From: Nitrospirota bacterium
GTDB lineage: Bacteria; Nitrospirota; JAOUDF01
Assembly: GCA_029859385.1 (NCBI GenBank)
Contig: JAOUDF010000025.1
Span: forward strand, 1 to 19,858
Length of the DNA: 19,858 bases
Reading direction: 5' to 3'
Under the pieces are notes generated by a model, which saw only the letters and a program-made list of their open reading frames with translations, was not told the DNA's origin and made no database searches. Every line of letters starts with the position of its first letter. Positions within the stretch are counted from its first letter, which is position 1. The translations under genes and the position numbers were made by a program. This document shows positions 6,490 to 14,283 of the stretch, piece by piece.

Positions 6490-7446
6490 ATGCCCAGAAT
6501 ATTCCTTCTCCTCACCACTCTTCTCTGTCTCACCTCTTGCTTCAGCTATACCCATCTCGTAAAGAAGGGGTATGACTCCACTACTGCCCGGGAATGCGGT
6601 GAATGCCATATCGATTCATACCGTGAATGGGAAGACTCGGCCCATGCCAACAGCTTTGTGAATCCGGCCTTCCGGGAGGTTACCGACGAATACCGGATTA
6701 CTGCGTGCCTCTCCTGTCACATTCCGGAGACAGTGTTTACGGATGGCGAAGTAAAGAAGCGGGACTACCTCCGTGAAGAAGGGGTCACCTGCGTCTCGTG
6801 CCATCTGGTAGATAACAAACTGGCGGGGCCGGTTAAAGGGCTTCTGGCCCCCCACCCTATTCTTGAAGGAGATCAGCGTTTCACAAAGAGTGACATTTGC
6901 GCCAAGTGCCATACCCAGGAATTTGAGGACTGGGAAAAACTGGATATTCCCGACAAGAAGACCTGCCAGGAATGCCACATGCCGTCGGTATTTCGCAAGG
7001 TGATCCAGGACGAGCCCTGGCAGAAGATAAAGCGCGCCCGTGACCTTAAAAAGCATACTTTCACCGCCGATTCGCCTCAGGTGCTCAAGGATTCGGTAGT
7101 CCTGGGTGTTACGACCACCGGCATGGGGCTTGACTTTCTCAAGGGCACGGTGATGATCGAAAATAAAAAGGCGGGCCACAGCCTCCCCAGCGGGCGATTC
7201 GGCTATCGAAAGGTGGAACTTACTGTAACGGCACTGGATGCAGACGGAGGTGAGCTGGCCTTAGCGGCGACACCTTTCTTTGTCGAAATGAAGGAGGCGA
7301 TTCCGGCGGGCGGACAGAAAATTGTCCCCTTCGCATTTGAAAATCTTTCCGGCAGACCGGCGGCCCTGAAGGCCCGGCTTGTCTTCCATAAACGGGCGGA
7401 CGGCAGCAGGATGATCCCGCTTTCTGAAGTAACGGTGAACTACTGA
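6490..7446 (+). CDS. Five-haem cytochrome c554-like lipoprotein
   Basis: This 318-residue protein has a lipoprotein signal peptide with lipobox LTSC and lipidated Cys17. Five CxxCH motifs start at Cys36, 73, 101, 137 and 159. The stretch ECGECHIDSYREWEDSAH is typical of the cytochrome c554 family. Residues 190-318 hold no haem and look like a beta-rich domain; its segment AGHSLPSGRFGYRKVEL resembles the C-terminal domain of other multihaem proteins. The protein should sit on the outer face of the inner membrane or in the outer membrane. AGGA lies 5 nt before the ATG. The stop overlaps the next start by 1 nt (TGATG), so it is co-translated with the 19-haem gene. It probably links the membrane cytochromes b with the large cytochrome; a catalytic role cannot be excluded, since related proteins include enzymes. 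Confidence 0.9.
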   Translation: MPRIFLLLTTLLCLTSCFSYTHLVKKGYDSTTARECGECHIDSYREWEDSAHANSFVNPAFREVTDEYRITACLSCHIPETVFTDGEVKKRDYLREEGVTCVSCHLVDNKLAGPVKGLLAPHPILEGDQRFTKSDICAKCHTQEFEDWEKLDIPDKKTCQECHMPSVFRKVIQDEPWQKIKRARDLKKHTFTADSPQVLKDSVVLGVTTTGMGLDFLKGTVMIENKKAGHSLPSGRFGYRKVELTVTALDADGGELALAATPFFVEMKEAIPAGGQKIVPFAFENLSGRPAALKARLVFHKRADGSRMIPLSEVTVNY

Positions 7447-9245
7447 TGCAGATTCTGCTGGTCCTTTCCCTTCTCCTTTCACTGTTTTCTGCCTCGGCAT
7501 GGGCTAATGACGTCCCCCCCTCCCCTGTTTATCGCACCCTCGGCCAGGTCGCGTCGCCGGGCCTTCTGTCGAAACCGCACAAGGACCTGGAAAGCATCGA
7601 CCGGTGCGGCAAGTGTCATGAGCTCAACATCAGCATCCCCAACGACAACTGTCTCGAATGTCACAAGATGATCCTGAAGATGGCCCGGCAACAGCGGGGA
7701 CTCCACGGAAAGACAAAAGAGCTCTGCATCAAGTGCCACCTTGAGCACAAGGGGCTCGAATTCGATATTTCGGGGCTAAAGGAGGATGATTTCGACCACA
7801 AGGGTAAAACCGGCTTTGCCCTCGAAGGAAAACACCATGATCTGAAGTGCGAGAAATGTCATAACCCCGAGTATATGAAGGAACCACTCCTGCGTGAAGA
7901 CGGCAAGAAAAAGGACAAGACCTGGCTCGGCTTAAAAACAGGGTGTCTCGACTGCCACAAGGATATACACGACGGCAAGCTCGACGAGAACTGCCTGAAG
8001 TGTCACACCATGGCGGGATGGAGGCCGAAGGAGGGGCAGCAGTCTTCCGAGCTTCTGAAGTTCGACCATAACCGTGATTCAAAGTTCGAACTCGAGGGCG
8101 CACATAAAGAATTGAAATGCGACAAATGCCACAAGCCCGACCAGGCCCGTAAAGAGTTGCGGATATTTAAACCGCTCAAGCATGAGCGTTGCCTTGACTG
8201 CCATCGCGACGAGCACCGGGAGCAGCTGGGTACCGACTGTCTGAAGTGCCATACCACATCGGCCTGGACGGAGACAAAAGGAGGCCTCAAGTTCAAACAT
8301 AACAAAGACTCCAAATATGAACTGAAGGGGGCGCATCAGGAGGTAAAGTGCGACAAGTGCCACAAGTCGAATACGGGAAAGACCTACAATCGTAAATTTA
8401 AACCGATAAAGCACGCCGAATGCCTCGACTGCCACAAGGAGGAGCACGACAACAAGTTCGGCCGCGACTGCCTGCGCTGCCATCTGATGACGACATGGAA
8501 GGACTATAGCCTGGTCTGGGCGCTCAAAGACTTCGACCACGGCAAGCTGGACTACAAACTTGAAGGCAAGCACGAAAAAATTGACTGCAGGAAGTGCCAC
8601 ATTAAGGACAACAAACCGAGATTCAAGAAGATCGCCCACGAGGCCTGCCTCGATTGTCACAAGGACCAGCACCGGGGGCAGTTCAAGGAAAAGAAGTGCA
8701 CCGATTGCCACAGGAAGATCGACTGGAAGGACCTGGCATTCTCCCACGACGACGCCAGGTTCAAATTGTCACGAGACCATAAGGAAAAGAAATGCGTCAA
8801 GTGCCACGAAGACGGCAAATACAGGGGCCTGCCCGTCAAGTGTACCGAGTGCCATCGCGAATCGGTGGACTATTTCAAAGGGATTGTGGCCGGAAAGGTT
8901 GTCGGCAGGCCCGATGCAATGGCAGGCTTGATGGAATGCGAAAAGTGCCATGACCAGAAGACCGAAAAGAAGCGCGAGGAGTATGTCCGTGAGCGCTGTG
9001 TGGAATGCCACAACGACCATTACGGCGATTTCTTCGATTACTGGGAGACGCGACTGGACGCCGATCTGGACCGGTACAAGGACGAACTCAACGCCCTCGG
9101 CCCCCGCCGGGATGTTCCGAAGGATGAGGTCGAAAGCCTGCTACGGTTACGAAGGGTGGTAAAACACGAACGTTTTCACAACATCGACCTTACCAGAAAA
9201 CTGATGCGACACATGGAGGAGAGGTTATGGCAGTACCGCAGATAG
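7446..9245 (+). CDS. Periplasmic 19-haem cytochrome c built of three-haem repeats
   Basis: This 599-residue protein has a Sec signal peptide (cleavage likely after AWA, residue 20). I count 19 CxxCH motifs, about one haem per 30 residues. Three come first (Cys54, 69, 94), then four complete three-haem repeats (about 116-192, 206-274, 283-351 and 363-427), a two-haem partial repeat (432-476) and two final motifs (Cys498, 518). Each repeat reads F-x-H, [YF]-x-L-x-G-x-H, C-x-KCH, CLDCH-x-x-x-H, CxxCH, ending in Trp. The last 75 residues are haem-free, charged and helical. Such proteins act as haem wires. It is translationally coupled to the lipoprotein gene before it and overlaps the cytochrome b gene after it by 19 nt, so it probably forms a complex with them. 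No named orthologue is assigned. Confidence 0.93.
   Translation: MQILLVLSLLLSLFSASAWANDVPPSPVYRTLGQVASPGLLSKPHKDLESIDRCGKCHELNISIPNDNCLECHKMILKMARQQRGLHGKTKELCIKCHLEHKGLEFDISGLKEDDFDHKGKTGFALEGKHHDLKCEKCHNPEYMKEPLLREDGKKKDKTWLGLKTGCLDCHKDIHDGKLDENCLKCHTMAGWRPKEGQQSSELLKFDHNRDSKFELEGAHKELKCDKCHKPDQARKELRIFKPLKHERCLDCHRDEHREQLGTDCLKCHTTSAWTETKGGLKFKHNKDSKYELKGAHQEVKCDKCHKSNTGKTYNRKFKPIKHAECLDCHKEEHDNKFGRDCLRCHLMTTWKDYSLVWALKDFDHGKLDYKLEGKHEKIDCRKCHIKDNKPRFKKIAHEACLDCHKDQHRGQFKEKKCTDCHRKIDWKDLAFSHDDARFKLSRDHKEKKCVKCHEDGKYRGLPVKCTECHRESVDYFKGIVAGKVVGRPDAMAGLMECEKCHDQKTEKKREEYVRERCVECHNDHYGDFFDYWETRLDADLDRYKDELNALGPRRDVPKDEVESLLRLRRVVKHERFHNIDLTRKLMRHMEERLWQYRR
7791..8873 (+). repeat. Internal three-haem coding repeats of the 19-haem cytochrome
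   Basis: Repeat units begin at about 7791, 8061, 8292, 8532 and 8739; the fifth is partial. Units two and three are most alike, including the shared peptides KCDKCHK and CLDCH and the same order of extra His residues. The units have diverged at DNA level, so this is old internal duplication rather than a recent tandem expansion. Confidence 0.8.
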
Positions 9246-9868
9246 GCGGCCACCACCCCTTCATTGTCAAGATTATGCACTGGCTCAATGTGGCCCTCAT
9301 AGTCGTCATGCTCGTCAGCGGGCTGGTGATCTGGCTGAAGCATCCCTCGTTCTTCGACTTTCCGGAAAAGCTGGCTGATCGAAAACTTTTTGACGCCTCC
9401 TCCCCTTTCGGCGGCCCGCTGATCTGGCATTTCGCGGGGCTCTGGTTGCTGATGGCCAACTGGTTTTCCTATGTCCTTTACACCCTCTTCAGCGGAAACT
9501 GGCGGGAGATCATCTTCCGACCGTCGGACATCGGAGGGCTCGTCCCCCAGATTAAATACTATCTTGGTATTCAGCCTGTTCCTCCGTCGGCGGGGAAATA
9601 CAATCCACTACAGAAGCTGGCCTACAACGGACTTTTCGTCATGGCGGCCGCCACCGTGGTCACCGGTTTTGCTCTCTATAAACCGGCCATGATGAAACCG
9701 ATAATCGACACCCTTGGTGGCCCGGGATGGGTGCGGCTCATTCATTTTGCCCTGGCCGTGTGGTTCATATTGTTCATTGCAGGCCATGCCGTGATGGGCA
9801 TCTGGCTGGCACTCAAGGGCGTGACCGACATGATTCCTTTTGCCGGCGGGAAGAAAAAGGGCGGATAA
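9227..9868 (+). CDS. FdnI-like di-haem membrane cytochrome b
   Basis: This 213-residue protein has four predicted helices (about 13-36, 65-89, 132-152 and 168-192). Candidate haem ligands are His18, His68, His173 and His187. The last pair is spaced i to i+14, and the whole order matches formate dehydrogenase FdnI (ligands in helix 1, helix 2 and two in helix 4). The ATG overlaps the end of the 19-haem gene by 19 nt and has GGAGAGG 2 nt upstream, so it is made with that protein. Unlike FdnI no iron-sulfur subunit is encoded nearby, so its partner should be a multihaem cytochrome. The direction of electron flow is not shown by sequence. Confidence 0.9.
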   Translation: MAVPQIGGHHPFIVKIMHWLNVALIVVMLVSGLVIWLKHPSFFDFPEKLADRKLFDASSPFGGPLIWHFAGLWLLMANWFSYVLYTLFSGNWREIIFRPSDIGGLVPQIKYYLGIQPVPPSAGKYNPLQKLAYNGLFVMAAATVVTGFALYKPAMMKPIIDTLGGPGWVRLIHFALAVWFILFIAGHAVMGIWLALKGVTDMIPFAGGKKKGG

Positions 9869-9870
9869 CC

Positions 9871-9899
9871 TTGACAGCGCCAACGAGCGGTGTTACATA
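9871..9899 (+). promoter_or_regulatory. Candidate own promoter of the SmbP-like gene
   Basis: A perfect TTGACA (9871-9876) starts 2 nt after the cytochrome b stop codon. After 17 nt comes TACATA (9894-9899), a weak -10. The leader would be about 30 nt, so the small His-rich protein may be expressed separately from the cytochromes. Confidence 0.4.
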
Positions 9900-9936
9900 T
9901 CGAAGGATAAATCACCATTCATCCACAGGAGGCCTT

Positions 9937-10362
9937 ATGAAAAGAACGGCGCTATTCGGTGCAGCAGTGGCTATCATACTGGCGGGCGGAACGGCTTTTG
10001 CCGCAAGCGATTTCATAGCAGAGGCAAAGAGCCATTGTGGTGACATGGTAGTAACTGGTAAAGAAGTCATCAACCATGGACAGATGAACCATACGGCAGA
10101 GACGCTTAAATATCTCTACGAAATGAAGAACCATGCCGAGCAATGTTACGTGCGCATCGAGAAGGGTATGTTTCATTCACAGTCAGAAGAAATCAGGAAA
10201 CATGGGAAAGACGGCATCAGCCATCTCTCTCCGGCCCTTGGCGCCATGAACGAAGCAGTCAAGCATGGCGAGGCCGGGAACCATGAGGAATTGGTAAAGA
10301 ACGCCAAGGAAGCCATGAAACATGCGGTTGAGGCAAATACCCATGTGAAGGCAATGAAGTAG
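9937..10362 (+). CDS. His-rich periplasmic SmbP-like metal-binding protein
   Basis: This 141-residue protein has a Sec signal peptide (cleavage likely after AFA, residue 22), leaving a helical protein of about 119 residues. It has 11 His, several Met and two Cys (Cys34, Cys70), but no CxxCH. Segments such as HGEAGNHEELVKNAKEAMKH and HAVEANTHVK resemble the amphipathic His repeats of SmbP, a small periplasmic metal-binding protein known from Nitrosomonas. Binding of copper or other divalent metals is therefore likely, by family resemblance. AGGAGG precedes the ATG by 4 nt; a longer frame reaching back into the cytochrome b gene lacks a ribosome site. It may supply or buffer metal for the neighbouring redox proteins, or protect the periplasm; this link is inference. 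Confidence 0.85.
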   Translation: MKRTALFGAAVAIILAGGTAFAASDFIAEAKSHCGDMVVTGKEVINHGQMNHTAETLKYLYEMKNHAEQCYVRIEKGMFHSQSEEIRKHGKDGISHLSPALGAMNEAVKHGEAGNHEELVKNAKEAMKHAVEANTHVKAMK

Positions 10363-10452
10363 ACAATACCGGTACCAACTGAACGTCGCCAGACACTGCA
10401 TTTTATTATCGAATCGTTCTTGCCGCGCCCTGCAACAGCGGGTAGACAAATC

Positions 10453-10506
10453 TTGACAACAGGTTTGTGAAAGAGTTATTGTCATATTAACCAACCGGTT
10501 AGTTAA
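10453..10506 (+). promoter_or_regulatory. Promoter and palindromic operator of the TetR-led efflux operon
   Basis: TTGACA (10453-10458), an 18-nt spacer and TATTGT (10477-10482) form the promoter. Starting 5 nt after the -10, the 20-bp palindrome TTAACCAACC/GGTTAGTTAA (10487-10506) has one mismatch between its arms and covers the expected start site. This is the size and place of a TetR operator, so the regulator probably represses its own operon. GGTTA/TAACC extends symmetry to the right (to about 10515). Confidence 0.65.
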
Positions 10507-10532
10507 CAGGTAACCTTTCCGGAGGAGATTCC

Positions 10533-11171
10533 GTGCCCAGGCCGTCCCGCAGCCAGAGAGACAAAGCCGTCGACTCCCGTCTTGCCATTCTTTCTGTCGC
10601 CCGCGATCTCTTTGCCCGTCAGGGCTACTTCGCCACTTCCATTCAGGACATCGCCCGCGAGGCACGTCTTAACAAGGCGATGATCTACTACTATTTTGAA
10701 AACAAGGAAGATCTCTATCTCTGCGTCATACGGGAAGACTTTCAGGGGTTGCTTGACCTGTGGGACGACAAGTATTTTGCTGGTACTGCGTCGTCAATGA
10801 ACAAGGTCCGGCGTTTTCTGGACCGGTATTTCGATTTTCTCGACAGCCATCCCGAGCTGGTGATGATCGTTTCCCGCGAGATGTCGGGACAGACCGCGCA
10901 CCTCAAATGGATAGTCGAAAATTACCTGCAGCGAAACTTCATCAACCTTTTTGCCTTAGTTGTCGAGGGTGTCAACCGGGGCGAGTTCAGGGATGTAAAC
11001 CCGCTTTTGACCGCGCGCAGCATTCTGGCAATGATCATCTTCTACTTCTCTTCCCGTCCCGTCATACGACTTTACCAGAACAACCCTTTGGTCGAGTCTT
11101 CGAAGAACGAATTCATCGGACATCTGATCGATCTTTTAAGCAAGGGGATTACCAATGAAAAAGGCACTTAG
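10533..11171 (+). CDS. TetR-family transcriptional repressor
   Basis: This 212-residue regulator has an N-terminal helix-turn-helix at about residues 37-56 within the standard TetR layout (LFARQGYFATSIQDIA, then KAMIYYYFENKEDLY). The C-terminal half is the variable ligand-binding and dimer region. The start is GTG at 10533, with GGAGGAG 5 nt upstream. It leads the efflux operon and overlaps the next gene by 17 nt, so repressor and pump are made from one mRNA. A near-perfect palindrome covers its transcription start, which points to autorepression relieved by a pump substrate. The ligand is unknown. Confidence 0.93.
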   Translation: MPRPSRSQRDKAVDSRLAILSVARDLFARQGYFATSIQDIAREARLNKAMIYYYFENKEDLYLCVIREDFQGLLDLWDDKYFAGTASSMNKVRRFLDRYFDFLDSHPELVMIVSREMSGQTAHLKWIVENYLQRNFINLFALVVEGVNRGEFRDVNPLLTARSILAMIIFYFSSRPVIRLYQNNPLVESSKNEFIGHLIDLLSKGITNEKGT

Positions 11172-12159
11172 GATTATTCTCGTCATTGCGGTCGCCGGGG
11201 GCATCGCGTGGAAACTCTACGATGACCATGACAAGCGACAACAGACGCCCACAGGGGTTATTCAGGCGACAGGTACCATAGAAGTGACCAAGGTTGATAT
11301 CAGCAGCAAGGTGCCGGGGCGCATCGAGCGGCTGGCCGTGGCGGAATCGGACCCGATACAAAAGGGGCAGGTCGTGGTGGTGCTGGAGCAGAGCGATGTA
11401 CAGGCCAACCTTGTCCAGAACAGGATGATTGTCGCCCGTGCCGAAACCACGGCGAAGGATATGGAAGCCGGATCAAGAACTCAGGAGATCGCCGAAGCGA
11501 AGGCGGCTGTGGACAAGGCTGAGTCCGACCTCGACAGGGCGCGGAAGGACTGGCAGCGGTTCAGGCAGTTGAATGAAAAGGGCATTGTTCCCGCGATGGA
11601 GCTTGATCGCTCGAAAAACATCATGGATTCGGCCGACAGCCAGCTCAAGCGGGCAAAACAACAGCTCAGCCTGCTGAAGGAAGGGGTGCGACCGCTGCAG
11701 ATAAAGGCGGCAAAAGAGGAGGCTCAGCGCGCCCGGGCAGCTGTCACCCTGGTAAAGACCCAGGTCGATGACCGTACGATCCGCGCCCCGCTTGACGGCA
11801 CGGTGTTGAGCAAATACCTGGAAGAGGGAGAGGCCGTGTCGGCCGGCGCCCCTATCCTGACCGCCGCGGACCTCTCCCGTCCATGGATACGGGTATACGT
11901 CCCGGAGAATGAGGTCGGCAAGATAAAACTGGGGCACCAGGCCAGGGTGTATGTCGACTCGGCGCCGGGGAAGCCCTTTCCGGGGAAGGTAATACAGATC
12001 AACGACGAAGCGGAATTTACGCCGAAGAATATCCAGACGAAGAAGGAGCGCGTCAACCTGGTCTTCGGCATAAAGATAGCCCTGGAAAATCCCGATGGGT
12101 TCCTGAAACCGGGGATGCCCGCCGATGCTGAGATCGTCGTTGCAGCCGGAGACAAATGA
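11155..12159 (+). CDS. HlyD/YbhG-like membrane-fusion (periplasmic adaptor) protein
   Basis: This 334-residue adaptor bridges an inner-membrane exporter and a TolC channel. Residues 5-19 form an N-terminal anchor. The two halves of the lipoyl domain are at about 40-82 and 209-240 (RAPLDGTVLSKYLEEGEAV), separated by an alpha-helical coiled-coil hairpin at 108-200. A beta-barrel domain follows to the end. Length and layout resemble YbhG of the YbhGFSR exporter. GGGGA lies 5 nt before the ATG, and the start is inside the tetR gene. It should work with the ABC ATPase and permease directly downstream and the TolC-like protein after them. Confidence 0.92.
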   Translation: MKKALRIILVIAVAGGIAWKLYDDHDKRQQTPTGVIQATGTIEVTKVDISSKVPGRIERLAVAESDPIQKGQVVVVLEQSDVQANLVQNRMIVARAETTAKDMEAGSRTQEIAEAKAAVDKAESDLDRARKDWQRFRQLNEKGIVPAMELDRSKNIMDSADSQLKRAKQQLSLLKEGVRPLQIKAAKEEAQRARAAVTLVKTQVDDRTIRAPLDGTVLSKYLEEGEAVSAGAPILTAADLSRPWIRVYVPENEVGKIKLGHQARVYVDSAPGKPFPGKVIQINDEAEFTPKNIQTKKERVNLVFGIKIALENPDGFLKPGMPADAEIVVAAGDK

Positions 12160-12183
12160 TTGCGAATAACTGCTGAAGGGCTT

Positions 12184-12199
12184 ACCGCGTTAAGGCGGT
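12184..12199 (+). promoter_or_regulatory. Small hairpin over the ribosome site of the ABC ATPase gene
   Basis: ACCGC (12184-12188) pairs with GCGGT (12195-12199) around GTTAAG. The only Shine-Dalgarno-like sequence before the ATPase start, AAGGCGG (12192-12198), lies largely in this hairpin and 12 nt from the ATG. Translation may be weak or structure-dependent. The stem is short, so this is tentative. Confidence 0.25.
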
Positions 12200-12210
12200 T
12201 CTAATATGAC

Positions 12211-13137
12211 ATGAGTAAAGTAACAGCCATATCGACCGACAACCTGACCAAGCGGTTTGGTCACCTGCTGGCGGTGGACCATATCTCCATGACCATCCGG
12301 GAGGGAGAAATCTACGGGTTTCTCGGCCCCAACGGCTCGGGGAAATCGACGACCATCCGGATGCTCTGCGGGCTCATGGACCCCACGGAGGGGACCGGCT
12401 CGGTGCTGGGGTTCGATATTACGAAAGAGACGGAACAGATCCGGCAGAACATCGGTTACATGTCCCAACGGTTCTCGCTGTACGAAGACATGACGGTGGA
12501 GGAGAACCTCGATTTTTATGCGAGCATCTATGGGCTCAGGGGGAAACTCAAGCAGGAGCGGATGGCCGAGATGATCGCCATGGCCAACCTTACGGGCCGG
12601 GAAAACCAGCTGTCCGGCACCCTTTCGGGCGGCTGGAAGCAGCGGCTGGCGCTTGGATGCTCCATTGTGCACAAGCCGCGGGTGCTGTTTCTGGATGAGC
12701 CGACCGCGGGGGTTGACCCGGTGTCGCGGCGCGACTTCTGGGACCTGATCTATCATATCGCTGAACTGGGGACGACCATCATGGTGACGACCCACTATAT
12801 GGACGAGGCAGACCAGTGTCATACCCTGGGTTTCATCTACAACGGCCGGATAATCGCCCAGGGTACACCGCCCGAAATCAAGGCCAACGAGATGAAGGGG
12901 CAGGTGGTGGAGATCGCCTGCGAGAACATCGTAGCGGTGTTCGAGCTGCTCAAGGCGACGGCGGCATTTTCCAACGTCACCCGTTACGGCGTCTTTCTCC
13001 ATGTGGTGGTGGAGGACGCGGCGGCGGCGATTCCCGGGCTTGAAAGGCTCCTGGCCGACAACGGTCTGGGCGTCAGCAGGATTGCCCACGCGGCGCCGTC
13101 GATCGAGGATGTCTTTGTATCTCTGGTCAAAGGATAA
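12211..13137 (+). CDS. ABC transporter ATPase (ABC-2 exporter type)
   Basis: This 308-residue ATPase energises drug or lipid export with the permease 9 nt downstream. Walker A GPNGSGKST is at 39-47, the Q-loop Gln at 86, the signature LSGGW at 138-142, Walker B VLFLDEP at 158-164 and the switch His at 195. The C-terminal 80 residues are the extra domain seen in CcmA/DrrA-type ATPases. E. coli YbhF carries two such units fused; this protein is a single unit and must dimerise. The ribosome site is poor (AAGGCGG 12 nt away), and a 51-nt gap separates it from the adaptor gene. Confidence 0.95.
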   Translation: MSKVTAISTDNLTKRFGHLLAVDHISMTIREGEIYGFLGPNGSGKSTTIRMLCGLMDPTEGTGSVLGFDITKETEQIRQNIGYMSQRFSLYEDMTVEENLDFYASIYGLRGKLKQERMAEMIAMANLTGRENQLSGTLSGGWKQRLALGCSIVHKPRVLFLDEPTAGVDPVSRRDFWDLIYHIAELGTTIMVTTHYMDEADQCHTLGFIYNGRIIAQGTPPEIKANEMKGQVVEIACENIVAVFELLKATAAFSNVTRYGVFLHVVVEDAAAAIPGLERLLADNGLGVSRIAHAAPSIEDVFVSLVKG

Positions 13138-13146
13138 GGGACCCAA

Positions 13147-14271
13147 ATGATCAAATCGCGGCTTCTGCCCATTCTCAAGAAGGAGTTCATACAGATCAGG
13201 CGCGACCGTCTCACCCTTGCCATGATCCTTATTATGCCGGTGTTCCAGCTGGTCCTCTTCGGCTATGCCCTCAACACCGATGTGAAGCACCTCCCCACCG
13301 CCGTCTATGACCAGAGCAGAAGCCAGGAAAGCCGAGAACTGCTGGAAGCCTTTAAAAACTCCAAGTACTTCAATCTCGACTATTACGTCCAGGGCATCCC
13401 CGAGGTCACCCGGCTGGTGGACGGCGGAAAGGCCGTGGTAGGGATAGTGATCCCGCCCGACTTCGAGCGCGACCTCAAGACCGGCAAGTCGGCGCAGGTG
13501 CAGGTGATTGTCGACGCATCGGACCCCTCCATCGCCAGTTCGGCCATCAACACCGCCGCAGCCATAGGCCAGGTACGCTCGCTGGAAATAATCACATCGG
13601 GTGCGGGGAGCAGCCATAACCAGGTCCTCCCTGTAGACATGCGGATACGGGCATGGTACAACTCGGACTTGTCGTCGGCGAACTTTCTGGTGCCGGGTCT
13701 GTTGGGGATCATTCTGCAGATGGCTACTACCATGCTCACCTCCATGGCAATTGTCCGGGAACGGGAACGGGGCACCCTCGAGCAGCTCATCGTGACGCCG
13801 GTAAAGAGATACGAGCTGATGGTGGGCAAGATCATCCCCTATGTACTGGTGGGGTATGTGCAGATATCGCTGGCACTCTATCTCGGGGTGACCCTCTTTG
13901 ACGTGCCGGTAAAGGGGAGCGTGACGCTTTTTTACGTCCTGACACTCTTCTTCCTCACCGCCACCCTGGGGTTGGGAATTCTGATATCGACACTGGCGAA
14001 GAACCAGATGCAGGCGCTGCAGATGTCGTTCTTTGTCTTTCTGCCCAGCATCTACCTCTCGGGCTTCATCTTCCCCCGGGAAGGTATGCCCGACTGGGCG
14101 GCAGCCATAGGGTACGCCATCCCCCTCACCTATTACCTGCACATACTGCGGGGGATCATCCTCAAGGGGATCGGCATCGAATACCTGTGGAAGGACGTGC
14201 TGCCCCTGGGTCTGCTGGGGCTGGGTATAATTGTTCTGAGTATCAGCCGATTCCGCAAGAAGATCGAATAA
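13147..14271 (+). CDS. ABC-2 type permease (YbhS/YbhR-like)
   Basis: This 374-residue membrane protein has one N-terminal helix (about 22-41), a large extracytoplasmic domain (about 42-175) and a cluster of five helices in the C-terminal half, the ABC-2 exporter layout. The segment RERERGTLEQLIVTPV after the second helix is the conserved coupling element of this family. AAGGGA lies 5 nt before the ATG. YbhGFSR-like systems have two permeases, but only one is encoded here, so a homodimer is expected. It should export its substrate through the adaptor and the TolC-like channel of the same operon. The substrate is unknown. Confidence 0.94.
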   Translation: MIKSRLLPILKKEFIQIRRDRLTLAMILIMPVFQLVLFGYALNTDVKHLPTAVYDQSRSQESRELLEAFKNSKYFNLDYYVQGIPEVTRLVDGGKAVVGIVIPPDFERDLKTGKSAQVQVIVDASDPSIASSAINTAAAIGQVRSLEIITSGAGSSHNQVLPVDMRIRAWYNSDLSSANFLVPGLLGIILQMATTMLTSMAIVRERERGTLEQLIVTPVKRYELMVGKIIPYVLVGYVQISLALYLGVTLFDVPVKGSVTLFYVLTLFFLTATLGLGILISTLAKNQMQALQMSFFVFLPSIYLSGFIFPREGMPDWAAAIGYAIPLTYYLHILRGIILKGIGIEYLWKDVLPLGLLGLGIIVLSISRFRKKIE

Positions 14272-14283
14272 GGAGACCACCCG

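Noticed and set aside
5596..9868. Porin-cytochrome outer-membrane conduit
   Set aside because: No beta-barrel porin is encoded next to the multihaem cytochromes; the TolC-like protein at 14284-15663 belongs to the efflux operon.
12190..14280. 696-codon minus-strand frame
   Set aside because: It lies opposite the ABC ATPase and permease genes, has no known domain, and arises from codon bias in GC-rich genes; the plus-strand genes have complete ABC motifs.
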